DNA of 64,000 nucleotides from Deinococcus roseus (GTDB lineage Bacteria > Deinococcota > Deinococci > Deinococcales > Deinococcaceae). Positions 55,431-63,878 of the stretch are shown here, piece by piece; the first letter of the stretch is position 1; each line of letters begins with the position of its first letter. A model generated the notes under the pieces. It was not told the DNA's origin, did no database searches, and worked only from the letters and a program-made list of their open reading frames with translations. A program made the position numbers and the translations under genes. Location of the stretch: the NCBI RefSeq assembly GCF_014646895.1, contig NZ_BMOD01000004.1, positions 259,993 to 323,992 of the forward strand, read 5' to 3'.

Positions 55431-56480
55431 TCAGTTGAATTCTTCCCCGGTTTCCTTGTAGGCCGGGTTGATCACTTTCAGTTTGAGCCACTCACCGTCT
55501 TCGGCCTTGCGGTCCAGGTGGGGACGCACCACCACACCTTCACGGATGTGCAGGGCCTGACCGGAAACCAGCTCTTTTCCCTTGCTGAGGGCGTAAAGAT
55601 CGGCCTTGCCAAACTTTCCGTCGTAAACCACGGGCACCCACAACTCCCGGAAAGGTGTGAGTTCAGGGGCATCATAGGGCAGAATCACCCCATCCACCCG
55701 CACTTCAAACACCCGGAGGGTCACCCGGTTCTGGCCATAGTTGTAGCCTTTCTGCACAGGGATCACCTCGGTGAAGATCTGGATGCTGTTTCCAGGCAGG
55801 GTTTGCACTTTCTCTGCCAGACCCGAGTTTTTCAGGGCCTGCCAGTAGACGTTTCCCTCAGAGGGTTTCAGGACCAGTCCTTTTCTGAGCATCCCTTTGG
55901 AGGACACCCGGATTTCCCATTCGGAATCTGCACGGGCGGCGTCTGCACGGGTGAACAGGAAAATACCCTGAGATCCGTGCAGTTTTTCGGTCACGACCAC
56001 CCGTTCAGAAAAGTCCAGTTCGTCCCGGTAGGTGCCGTACTGGTTGCAGTCGTGGTGGCTGTAATACACATGTATTGGCACGGGATCCACTTCGCCCTGC
56101 ATGTGGTAAGGGATCTGGGGTTCGTATTTCTCTATTTGCAACAGGCTGGAAACGTCCTCTCCCAGCTCTGCCAGATTCAGCAAGTCCTGGATGTCTTCAC
56201 CAAAAAAATTTGAAACGTCCTGCAAGGAAAGCGCAATTCCCATGGAGATTTCCCCCCGCAGTTGCACACTGCGCACCCGGCCTTCCCTGGCATAAGGAAA
56301 AGCGGCCTGCAGCACTTCTGGAAGCAGGGAATCTTTGGGGATGAACACCACCTCATCGCCATCTCGCATCTCCCCTTTTTTGACCACCAGCTGGTTCGCG
56401 CCCACTTTGGCGATTTCCAGGCTGTCTGCATTGGAGTGGGGTTTGATGGAAACAAGGTGTTTGGCAACGGACCAGAGCAT
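55431..56480 (-). CDS. Rnl5 (DRB0094)-family RNA ligase
   Basis: Seals RNA 3'-OH ends to 5'-phosphates at nicks. The 349-residue protein has the N-terminal OB-like domain of the DRB0094 family (HSNADSLEIAKVGANQLVVKKG, LRGEISMGIAL), then the nucleotidyltransferase core: motif I EKLHGSQ with Lys166, motif III-like IQIFTEV, motif IV EGVVVRP and motif V LKLKV. D. radiodurans DRB0094 needs this layout to ligate nicked duplexes. Start ATG at 56480 with GAGAGGA upstream. First gene of a three-gene leftward operon; a TATAAA box lies about 95 bp upstream. Confidence 0.9.
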   Translation of the reverse strand: MLWSVAKHLVSIKPHSNADSLEIAKVGANQLVVKKGEMRDGDEVVFIPKDSLLPEVLQAAFPYAREGRVRSVQLRGEISMGIALSLQDVSNFFGEDIQDLLNLAELGEDVSSLLQIEKYEPQIPYHMQGEVDPVPIHVYYSHHDCNQYGTYRDELDFSERVVVTEKLHGSQGIFLFTRADAARADSEWEIRVSSKGMLRKGLVLKPSEGNVYWQALKNSGLAEKVQTLPGNSIQIFTEVIPVQKGYNYGQNRVTLRVFEVRVDGVILPYDAPELTPFRELWVPVVYDGKFGKADLYALSKGKELVSGQALHIREGVVVRPHLDRKAEDGEWLKLKVINPAYKETGEEFN

Positions 56481-56836
56481 AAAAATCCTCTCAGACCCAG
56501 ATGATTCTGGGTTTTTGGTATGTGAATTTGGACCTGTTTTGCGCAAAGGCTTTGGAGGAGCCCGAACACTTCTTTTATAGTTCAGCAGTCCCAAACAGGC
56601 ATCTGCTAAACAGCCATTTCTGGGTAGGCCACAAGGCCCATGCTGCAATCTTCAAAATCAATTTCATTTTGTACTCGCTCTAAATACCCAGGTTTCTTTG
56701 CAACTTTTTTTGATGCCTTGCGTATTTTAGATTGGCCTTCACACACTCCGGGGCCACCCAGGATCAAAATTGAGCGACAGACTTTTTCTTTTTGGACCCT
56801 TCATCAATGCATTGAAGACACAACATATTTTTCAGA
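56481..56836. other. Gene-free spacer between the RNA ligase and the AAA ATPase gene
   Basis: About 350 bp. The leftward TATAAA (56573-56578) is a likely -10 for the RNA-ligase operon. The rest is unusually AT-rich for this genome, with no supported ORF or repeat. Confidence 0.5.
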
Positions 56837-56869
56837 GCAACAGAAGGAATTTTCCTTCCGTTGCTTTTT
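56837..56869 (+). terminator. Strong hairpin after the AAA ATPase gene
   Basis: GCAACAGAAGGA-ATTT-TCCTTCCGTTGC with T5 on the + side. On the gene's own strand it lies just after the stop without a U-tract, so direction is unclear. Confidence 0.45.
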
Positions 56870-56874
56870 GATTT

Positions 56875-58140
56875 TCAACCCACCTTTTCCAGGTTCTGCA
56901 CCCGACCTTCGCCAATTTCTTCCAGCAGATTCTCAAAACGTTGCACGGCCAGCACAGCACTGCGTTTGTATTTGCTGAAAAACACCTGCAACTGGGCAGG
57001 AGAGTACAGTCCGTCTGTAAAAACCGCCCGAAAGGCTTCCAGATGCTCTTCTCCGTAAAAAGCCAGGAACATTTTTCTGGCTGCAGGCCACCCCATGCGT
57101 CCAATCAGGAATTTGCGGTCAATTCTGCCCGGACGTTCCAGTGCCGCATCGAAAACCTCGCGGTGGTTGGCGGTCACAAAAAGCAACATCCCCTTTTTGA
57201 CTTCCAGACCGTCCAGTTGATTGAGCAGGGCATTCAGGGAAAACTGCTTGCCTCTGGCCCTGATCACCCGGTCCAGATCTTCCATCACCAGAATGGCCCC
57301 TTCCGGGATGTGCCGCAGGGCTTTCCCCAGACCATCGTTGCCCAGCAGCGCCTCATTGATGATGTACACGGGGCGGTTCAGGTGTGAGGCGAGGCCCTTG
57401 ATCAGGCTGGTTTTCCCTGTTCCAGGAGGACCATACAGCATGTAACCCCGCTTGTAGGGAATGTTGAGGCGGGCATACCACTGCTCGTCCTGCCTGAACT
57501 GTTCGATGTCAGAAAGCAGCTCCTGCACCATCACTTCATCGAAGTACAGGGTGTCCAGATGGCGTTTGGTGGTGGTGGTGCGGACCATGTACCCGTGGGT
57601 GTTCTCCACGTTGTAGATGAGGAGGTCTTCGGGGTTCACCCCGGTGATGCGCTCGTTGAGGTGCTGGATCAGGGCCTGCATGGCCGCTCTGGCCTTCCAG
57701 TAGGTGTAGACCTTGTAGCTGTACATCATGGCCCCACCCTTGTAACCTGCCACCCCCTTGGTGCTTTCCTCGGAGTAATCCACAAAGTACCTGTGCCCCT
57801 GAAAAATGAACGAAAACACATCGGCATTGGAGATGGTCTGGACTTTGCCATCCTTGTTGTCCTCGTCTTCTTCGGATTCCAGGTAGGTCAGGCGGTACTG
57901 TTTGTTTTTCAGTTTGATGGTGCTGCTGGACAGCAGCCGGATGAATTCCTCGTAGACCACTTCGTCGTTGGAGTCGATGGTGATGCCGTGAACCAGACGC
58001 TCTTTCAGGTAGGTGTAGATCTTGTCCGGGACTGCTCTGAGCTGGGTGCCAAAAAAACCCAGCAGTCCAATCACCAGACCTCCCCTGAAAAAATCATTGT
58101 CGTGACCCACAAAATTCTGGATGGTTTGCAAAATGTCCAA
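56875..58140 (-). CDS. Bcs1-like AAA ATPase
   Basis: A 421-residue AAA protein. It has one hydrophobic N-terminal segment (GGLVIGLLGFFG, about residues 20-33), a Bcs1-type N-terminal domain, and one AAA module: Walker A GPPGTGKTS near 242, Walker B ILVMEDLDR, sensor FVTANHREVFDAAL and the arginine-finger region ERPGRIDRK. Mitochondrial Bcs1 moves folded protein across the inner membrane; the bacterial role is unknown. Start is TTG 58140 behind AAGGAG; the frame opens to 58203. Located between RNA-ligase and RtcB genes. Confidence 0.82.
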   Translation of the reverse strand: MDILQTIQNFVGHDNDFFRGGLVIGLLGFFGTQLRAVPDKIYTYLKERLVHGITIDSNDEVVYEEFIRLLSSSTIKLKNKQYRLTYLESEEDEDNKDGKVQTISNADVFSFIFQGHRYFVDYSEESTKGVAGYKGGAMMYSYKVYTYWKARAAMQALIQHLNERITGVNPEDLLIYNVENTHGYMVRTTTTKRHLDTLYFDEVMVQELLSDIEQFRQDEQWYARLNIPYKRGYMLYGPPGTGKTSLIKGLASHLNRPVYIINEALLGNDGLGKALRHIPEGAILVMEDLDRVIRARGKQFSLNALLNQLDGLEVKKGMLLFVTANHREVFDAALERPGRIDRKFLIGRMGWPAARKMFLAFYGEEHLEAFRAVFTDGLYSPAQLQVFFSKYKRSAVLAVQRFENLLEEIGEGRVQNLEKVG

Positions 58141-58399
58141 AGTGCTCCTTGCAGCATCAAAGCTGCAGACTTCCGGGCAACTGCGCCCAGAAATCAAAAA
58201 CATGGGAACTGTTCCCCCTGAGAACTCCAGGGGGATGGTGCTTTAAACCTGTGCTTCAAAACGGTCTTATCAACGGTCCTGTCAAATGCAAGAACCTTCT
58301 GGATCTTGCTGTGAACTGTGAACTGTAAACTTTGGACTGCTCAAGCGACACCTGGCCTTGATCCTTCTGACCAGCGCCTCAAGGCAGACCCAACCTCTG

Positions 58400-59800
58400 T
58401 CAGATGTCTTCGTTCCCGGAGTCCATGCGTACGATTCTGGGCTGGAAGGAGGCGATGGGCTTCACCAGGTCTTTCTGGGCGGCCATCACCGTGGCAACAT
58501 CTTTGTAGCAGTAAGGGCCTTCGTCCACACCTGCACCGATCACCTCTACACCTGCGTCCTTTGCAGCCTTGATCAGGTCTTTCTGCTCATAGGTGCGTTC
58601 AGCGGCGCGGCGACCAATTTTGCGTCCGGCACCGTGGCTGGCACTGGCGAGGCTTTTTTCCTCTCCTTTGCCGACCACAATGTAAGCAGGCTGGGTCATG
58701 CTGCCGGGAATCACCCCTAGCTGTCCTGCGGCTGCAGGGGTTGCCCCCTTGCGGTGCACAATCAGTTCTTTCCCGTTGTGCTGTTCTTTCCAGGCAAAAT
58801 TGTGGTGGTTTTCCACATGGGAAATGATCTCCGAGCCCAGATCCTCTGCAATGCGCTCGTGGATGATGTGGTGGTTGGCACTGGCGTAATCCCCCATCAG
58901 GTTCATGGCCTCCCAGTACTCCTGACCGTCTTCGGTGTTGAGGTCCAGCCAGGCCAATGCCTTGTAGGGCAGATCCAGGTTGGGCAGGTTTTTCTCGGCG
59001 CGTTTCATGTACTCGGTGGCGATCTTGTGACCCACCCCGCGAGAACCGCTGTGGCTCATCAGGGCGAGGTATTCACCCGCATCCAGTCCCAGTTCCTGGG
59101 AGAATTCCTCCAGGGTCAGGATGCCAAACTCCACAAAGTGGTTGCCACTGCCGGAAGTGCCAATCTGGATGCGGGCCCTGTCCTTGAGCTGTTTGGCAAT
59201 CGCGATGCTGTTCCAGCGGGGATCGTCCAGCACAGCATGGTCGGGGGCCTCGTTTTTGGACCAGCCTTCGCCCGCCCCGAAACGGGTGTTGTTCAGCAGG
59301 ATTTTGCGCAGTTTTTCGTTTTTCAGGGTCTTCTTGCCCGAGAGTTCATCAAACACGCTGATGCGCACCCGGCAGGCAATGTCGTAACCGATCATGGCAG
59401 GGCTGACGGCATTTTCCAGTCCTGCCACACCCCCAATGGGCATGCCATACCCCAGGTGGGCATCGGGCATCATGGCTCCAGCCACCGTGGGGGCCAGGCT
59501 CATCACATTGACCATCTGGGCAAAAGCACTTTCCTCGATGTTTTCGCGGCCCCAGATGGTGTAGTTCACGGGGTCCTTGATCAACTGGGCCTGGTCGCGC
59601 TTCTGGTGCATCAGTGCGGCCAGATGTTTGTAAATGGCATGGTCAAGGTAAGGGGTGGGATCTGCCATCAGGGCGGTCAGGTCCTGCAGGATTCTGGCTT
59701 TGGGGTGCTTGTGGTTCTTGGCGACCTCTGCTGCACGCAGGGCCTCCTTGATTTCACGGTTCTGGTAACCGATTTCGATCACTTCTCTGGGGATCATCAT
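58400..59800 (-). CDS. rtcB: RtcB RNA ligase
   Basis: GTP- and Mn-dependent ligase that joins 2',3'-cyclic-phosphate (or 3'-phosphate) ends to 5'-OH RNA. The 466-residue protein has PDAHLGYGMPIGGVAG near residue 112, GYDIACRVR with the metal cysteine, GSGNHFVEFG, SHSGSRGVGHKIA, NHHIIHERI, HNFAWKE and the guanylylated-histidine loop SASHGAGRKIGRR. All metal-binding residues are visible. Start ATG at 59800 with AGAAGG upstream. No RtcA or RtcR is adjacent. The 260-bp gap to the AAA gene shows no gene. Confidence 0.95.
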   Translation of the reverse strand: MMIPREVIEIGYQNREIKEALRAAEVAKNHKHPKARILQDLTALMADPTPYLDHAIYKHLAALMHQKRDQAQLIKDPVNYTIWGRENIEESAFAQMVNVMSLAPTVAGAMMPDAHLGYGMPIGGVAGLENAVSPAMIGYDIACRVRISVFDELSGKKTLKNEKLRKILLNNTRFGAGEGWSKNEAPDHAVLDDPRWNSIAIAKQLKDRARIQIGTSGSGNHFVEFGILTLEEFSQELGLDAGEYLALMSHSGSRGVGHKIATEYMKRAEKNLPNLDLPYKALAWLDLNTEDGQEYWEAMNLMGDYASANHHIIHERIAEDLGSEIISHVENHHNFAWKEQHNGKELIVHRKGATPAAAGQLGVIPGSMTQPAYIVVGKGEEKSLASASHGAGRKIGRRAAERTYEQKDLIKAAKDAGVEVIGAGVDEGPYCYKDVATVMAAQKDLVKPIASFQPRIVRMDSGNEDI

Positions 59801-59821
59801 AAAATACCTTCTTTGCAGGAG

Positions 59822-59853
59822 CCATCAGCGATCAGCACTCAGCTGTCAGCAGC
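59822..59853 (+). repeat. Heptamer array, TCAGCNN type
   Basis: TCAGCGA, TCAGCAC, TCAGCTG and TCAGCAG in series, just upstream of rtcB. A TACAAT box about 170 bp from the rtcB start is a possible promoter. Confidence 0.6.
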
Positions 59854-60001
59854 AGGGCACCGGGAATGGAAAAACAGGGTCAGCTCCACTTATAAGGCTG
59901 ATTCCAGTGGCTTTCTGCTCCAAATCACTCACAATTCAAGGGTTGCTCACGCCATCATGCGGATTGAGTTTATTGTAGCCAGATGCACACTGGCCCACAT
60001 G

Positions 60002-60994
60002 CTAACTTTCACTTACCTCTTCACCTGTATCAGGTAAGCCATCCATAGTAAAAGCAGCTTCCATTCCCTGCTTTGCCGTCTCTGTGGCAACCTCAGGAGC
60101 ATAACTGAGGGCCAGGGTGGCCTGATAGGCTTTGATGGCATTGTCCCGGTCTCCCAGAGCATCCCGCACCTGCCCCAGACGGGCAAAAATCAGGCCAGGA
60201 AGGTATCTGGGGTCGTCTTTGACCCCATGGGCGGCATCAAAAAGCAGGCTTCTGGCGCTTTCCAGGTCTCCGACAGCCAGATAAATGTTGGCGGCTGCAT
60301 ATTGCAATTCAGATTTCGGGGTGAGGAGGTCCCCCTCTTCACGCAGCAAACTGGTCACCAGGGTTTCCAGATCATCGTCTTCTTCAATGAGGGCTGCACG
60401 GTCTGCCAGAGCACGAAGCCTGGAACTTTCACCGGGTCTGAAATTTGTAAGGTCTGCAACCTGTGTGTCAGGAACAAGGTCCAACAGATCGGGGATGTCA
60501 TCGAGGGCAGCCAGCACCACGCCATCGGGAATTTGCTGAAGTTTTGCAGCCAGCCTGTCCAGACGCTGCTTGCGGTAAGCGGTGGCTGGCCCCTCCTCCA
60601 GCAATTGACCCACGTTGGTGTGGTACTGCTGCATGTGCCGCAAGGTGTCTGCACTGTGGGTGCTCTGGGCCGTGAAAGGCTGCCTCAAAAATTCCAGCAA
60701 ACCTGCATCCAGACGCTGCCTCTGCTGAATCAGTTTTTTTCCCTGGGCATACTGGTTCAGGTAATCGTACATCCTGGCCTGGTCCTGCTGGGCCTGGGTG
60801 TCGTCTTCTGCCAGCACTGTGCAGGCGACTCCAGCCGTTTCCAGTGCAAATTTCAGGGGGTGTTCTGGTCCCATGAAGACGGTGCTGTACACCTCTCTGA
60901 CCCCAAGGTGCCTGAGGACTTCAATGACGGTGCTGGTGTTGTAGGCCGCATGCAGGCGGTGGAGTTCCCCGAGGTCAGCAATGAATTGCATCAT
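60002..60994 (-). CDS. TPR-containing protein of unknown function
   Basis: A 330-residue cytosolic protein. The N-terminal 110 residues form an unrecognised alpha-beta domain (HLGVREVYSTVFMGPEHPLKFALE). The C terminus has TPR-like helices (QYAAANIYLAVGDLESARSLLFDA; QVRDALGDRDNAIKAYQATLALS). The start at 60994 (ATG-ATG) follows TAAACT by 6 bp, the same layout as sufS, so probably leaderless. Nothing suggests an operon. Confidence 0.65.
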   Translation of the reverse strand: MMQFIADLGELHRLHAAYNTSTVIEVLRHLGVREVYSTVFMGPEHPLKFALETAGVACTVLAEDDTQAQQDQARMYDYLNQYAQGKKLIQQRQRLDAGLLEFLRQPFTAQSTHSADTLRHMQQYHTNVGQLLEEGPATAYRKQRLDRLAAKLQQIPDGVVLAALDDIPDLLDLVPDTQVADLTNFRPGESSRLRALADRAALIEEDDDLETLVTSLLREEGDLLTPKSELQYAAANIYLAVGDLESARSLLFDAAHGVKDDPRYLPGLIFARLGQVRDALGDRDNAIKAYQATLALSYAPEVATETAKQGMEAAFTMDGLPDTGEEVSES

Positions 60995-61045
60995 GGGAAC
61001 AGTTTAAGGGATGCCGGGTGCCTTGGAGGAGCCAGTCATGTCCTT

Positions 61046-61076
61046 TGCCGAGAGCCGAGGGCCGAGGGCAAAAAGC
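61046..61076 (+). repeat. Heptamer array, left arm of an opposed pair
   Basis: GCCGAGA, GCCGAGG, GCCGAGG, GCAAAAA units about 50 bp before the TPR gene start; mirror at 61132. Confidence 0.65.
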
Positions 61077-61131
61077 TCCTTGTGGCCAAAGCTCTGAGGC
61101 GTTGTGTTTTCGCTAAAGCCTTTGCATTGCA

Positions 61132-61165
61132 TGCTCTCGGCTCTGGGCCCTCAGCCCTCGGCATC
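61132..61165 (-). repeat. Heptamer array, right arm of an opposed pair
   Basis: GCTCTCGGCTCTGGGCCCTC and further reverse units, complementary to 61046-61076, with a 55-bp core between. The rest of the 60995-61342 gap shows no gene. Confidence 0.65.
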
Positions 61166-61342
61166 TATGCCATATGGCTTAAACCTTCACACTCCCCTGC
61201 TAAAAATGGCCTAATTCCAGGATCCAGCAGTAGGATTGCGTTGTTAAGGGCTGCGCCGCTTTTGAACGGTCAAGTGCGGGCAGCCTTTTCATGCCCGATC
61301 CCATCTGAAACACAGTGCCATGGCTCGGGCCGGGAGTCAAAG

Positions 61343-62569
61343 GTGTTGTGGCGACAGCGGATGCGGGAAAACAATTTCAGGTTTGGTGTGTACAACGGAT
61401 GGCTGGTTCTGCTGGCTGACGGGATGATGAATCCCAGCATTGTGATTGCAGCCTTTGCCACCCAGCTCGGGGCCAGCAACGTGACCATCGGGCTGATTCC
61501 AGCGCTCAGTGCCGGAATGTGGTTTCTGCCGCAGCTTTATGTGGCCTCCATTGTGCGCAGCTACCCCAGAAAACTCCCGGTGTACAACCGGATGGCCAAC
61601 ATTCGCACCACCATGTACATGTGTCTGGCCCTGACCAGTTTTCTGTTCATCGGGCATCCCAATGTTTTGCTGACGGTGTTTCTGCTGTGCATTGCCGGGA
61701 GTGCGCTGGCTGCAGGGATCACGGGGCTTCCCTGGCTTGAGGTGGTCTCCAAGGTCATTCCCCAGCAGGAGCGCCCCCTGTTCTTTGGAATCCGCAACCT
61801 GGGAGGAGGAATCCTGGCTTTTGGGGCAGGCATTTTGATCCGTTTCATCATGGGTTCGGGACTGCCTTTTCCCTACAATTATTCCCTGATTTTCTTTCTG
61901 GGAGGGCTGATTTACACAGCCGGGTACGCCCTGTTCGGGCACATCAAGGAACCTGAAGAACCGGTGCAGCCCAGAACCAATGTGCTGGAAGACATCCGCA
62001 ACATTCCCAACATGCTCAGGGCAGACCCGGATTTGCGGCGCTTTCTGGTGGCCCGTGCTTTTGTGGCCATCGCCGGAATTGCAGAGCCTTTCTTTGCCGT
62101 GTATGCCCTGAAGCAGTTGCACATGGAATCAAATTTCATCGGGTATTTCCTGATGGTGATTGCAGGGGTGGTGCCCCTCTCCAACCTGTTCTGGACCTGG
62201 ATCGGGACCGACAAGGGGAACAGACGGGTCATGCGCATTGCCACTTCCATTGCGGTGCTCGCTCCAGTGGTGGCCTTGCTGACCCCACCAGAGTTGCCCA
62301 TCATGTATTTGCTGGTGTTCGTGCTGTACAGCATGGCACAGCAGGGGTACGGTCTGGCCTTTGGAAGTTACACCCTCAACATCTCCCCTGCCCATGACCG
62401 CAGCCGTTACCTGGGCACCATGAACACCCTGATGGCCTTCATGGTGTTTGCTCCGGCCTTCGGGGGTGCACTGGCAGACCATCAGGGCTTCAAAGCTGTG
62501 TTTTATGTGTCCATTTGCGCTTTTGTGCTGGCCTGGCTGTTCCTGAGCAAACTGCGCAAGGATGCCTGA
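61343..62569 (+). CDS. MFS transporter
   Basis: A 408-residue major facilitator with about 11-12 hydrophobic segments. The loop after helix 2 (RSYPRKLPVYNRMANIR) and the central cytoplasmic linker (EPEEPVQPRTNVLEDIRN) fit MFS topology; the C-terminal half has GIAEPFFAVYALKQL and RYLGTMNTLMAFMVFAPAFGG. Start is the GTG at 61343 with GGGAG 6 bases upstream; ATG 61361 is an alternative. No substrate-specific motif is recognised. Confidence 0.82.
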   Translation: MLWRQRMRENNFRFGVYNGWLVLLADGMMNPSIVIAAFATQLGASNVTIGLIPALSAGMWFLPQLYVASIVRSYPRKLPVYNRMANIRTTMYMCLALTSFLFIGHPNVLLTVFLLCIAGSALAAGITGLPWLEVVSKVIPQQERPLFFGIRNLGGGILAFGAGILIRFIMGSGLPFPYNYSLIFFLGGLIYTAGYALFGHIKEPEEPVQPRTNVLEDIRNIPNMLRADPDLRRFLVARAFVAIAGIAEPFFAVYALKQLHMESNFIGYFLMVIAGVVPLSNLFWTWIGTDKGNRRVMRIATSIAVLAPVVALLTPPELPIMYLLVFVLYSMAQQGYGLAFGSYTLNISPAHDRSRYLGTMNTLMAFMVFAPAFGGALADHQGFKAVFYVSICAFVLAWLFLSKLRKDA

Positions 62570-62584
62570 CCCTCAGGTTTCCAT

Positions 62585-63070
62585 TCAGGTCTCAATGCTG
62601 AGGGTTTCCAGACCCACCACCCGGCCTCCCACCAAGGCCACAATGTAGATGTGCACCTGGATTTCTCCGATGCGGTACACAGCCAGCTTTTTGCTGTGTT
62701 TCTCATAGATTTTTTGCAGGTTCTGCATGTCCAGAACAAAAGCCTGTTGACCCTCATCCATCCAGGGCTCCAGGTGGGTGAAGCGGGCAAAGAAAGCAGA
62801 AAAATCGAGCCGCTGCGAGGTTTCTCCAGCATGGCCCACAACCGCAGCAAAAGTCTCTGCATCTGGCAAAGCATGCAAAGGAAGTTCAAAAGCTGTGAAG
62901 GGAAAATCAGACTCGCTGGGAAAAAGCATGCCCTCTGAGGCTTGCAGGATTTCGCTCTGGAACGATTGGGCCACACGGGTCTGCACAATGGTGGGCATCA
63001 GGCTTTGATGTCCACAGGAAACAGTTGCAAAAGACAGCAAAACGGGCAAAGCAAGACGTAAACTTTTCAC
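62585..63070 (-). CDS. NuiA-like (nuclease A inhibitor family) lipoprotein
   Basis: A 161-residue exported protein. The N terminus MKSLRLALPVLLSFATVSC looks like a lipoprotein signal with Cys19. The mature part resembles the NuiA family of nuclease A inhibitors: SESDFPFTAFELPL (conserved SESDYPFE-like motif), WMDEGQQAFVLDMQNLQK, and VYRIGEIQVHIYIVALVGGRVVGLETLSIET. NuiA blocks the DNA/RNA nonspecific nuclease NucA. Here it would sit outside the membrane, perhaps protecting envelope or extracellular DNA. No nuclease gene is nearby. Confidence 0.65.
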   Translation of the reverse strand: MKSLRLALPVLLSFATVSCGHQSLMPTIVQTRVAQSFQSEILQASEGMLFPSESDFPFTAFELPLHALPDAETFAAVVGHAGETSQRLDFSAFFARFTHLEPWMDEGQQAFVLDMQNLQKIYEKHSKKLAVYRIGEIQVHIYIVALVGGRVVGLETLSIET

Positions 63071-63127
63071 GGTCCAAGTTTAGGTCTTGCTGCTTTTTCT
63101 GGCTTCAGGAAAAAGACGGAGCTGCTG

Positions 63128-63565
63128 TTAAGCACTCATCCAGCGGAGGGACCTGGGGATTTCTCCAGTCTCTGCGAAACTGAGGAACACCTCTTCGGCC
63201 AGTTCAAACGGCACAGTGAACCTCAGGTCAATTTCGCTGAGGTGGCCATCGTCAATGAAAGCCATGCATCTTTCGGATCGGATTTCAGATCGGGAAGCAC
63301 TGGTTTTGATGTCGTCTGATTTGAGTTCATCGGCCACATGACAGAACGGTCCGTTTTCGGGCTTGTAGACCAGGTAACTGCGTTCTGCACCCACCAGGAT
63401 GCTCATGGCACCACTGTTGATCACCCGCAACTCCACCGAGAGAGGCACCCCTTGCTGGGCAGCCACTTTGCGGGCCTGCTCGATGGCACGGATCAGGTCC
63501 GCCTTGGACGTCACCTGTAAGGCTTGCAAAATTCCCTGCCAGACCACTGTTCCAACTGGAGTCAT
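63128..63565 (-). CDS. Imm1-like immunity family protein
   Basis: A 145-residue cytosolic protein with LSVELRVINSGAMSILVGAERSYLVYKPENG in the middle and VFLSFAETGEIPRSLRWMSA at the C terminus, which resembles Imm1-type immunity proteins of polymorphic toxin systems. No toxin or secretion gene lies next to it, so an orphan or solitary immunity gene is possible. Start ATG at 63565 with GGGTGG-rich upstream sequence. The family match is weak. Confidence 0.45.
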   Translation of the reverse strand: MTPVGTVVWQGILQALQVTSKADLIRAIEQARKVAAQQGVPLSVELRVINSGAMSILVGAERSYLVYKPENGPFCHVADELKSDDIKTSASRSEIRSERCMAFIDDGHLSEIDLRFTVPFELAEEVFLSFAETGEIPRSLRWMSA

Positions 63566-63878
63566 GGACCACCTCCCACCCTGCTCACATTGCAGAAGAC
63601 CAGTAGGGTGAATCTATCCTGCACCCCCTGAAAGGCAATCACAAGGGGCAAAGCCCCCCTTGAAGGGGATCTGGAAGCGTTTCATTGAGCAAAATGTACA
63701 CATCCGATCAGCCGGAAAGGGATGACTGGGTGAACAGGCTGGGGAGGGTCAGAAAACTTCTGGTTTTGCCGAGGGCGCAGAGCCGAGGGCCAAAAGCAAA
63801 AATCTGCACAGGCTCCGGTGGCCTCCTGTTTCAGACAAACGGGCCTATCTTTGTCCTCAAATCTTATGGGTCAAAACC
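63566..63878. other. Gene-free stretch before the ABC ATPase gene
   Basis: About 310 bp. AAGGGGCAAAGCCCCCCTT (about 63644-63662) can form a hairpin, and a GCCGAGR heptamer array lies at 63767-63798. No supported ORF. Confidence 0.45.
63767..63798 (+). repeat. Heptamer array, GCCGAGR type
   Basis: GCCGAGG, GCGCAGA, GCCGAGG and GCCAAAA units; single array without a visible opposed partner in the window. Confidence 0.6.

Noticed and set aside
56640..56978. 112-codon + strand frame before the AAA gene end
   Set aside because: It reads through a strong hairpin and the 3' end of the AAA gene on the opposite strand, with no ribosome-binding site.
60227..61342. N-terminal extension of the MFS frame
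   Set aside because: It runs antisense through the TPR gene and across heptamer arrays; the transporter starts naturally at 61343 or 61361.
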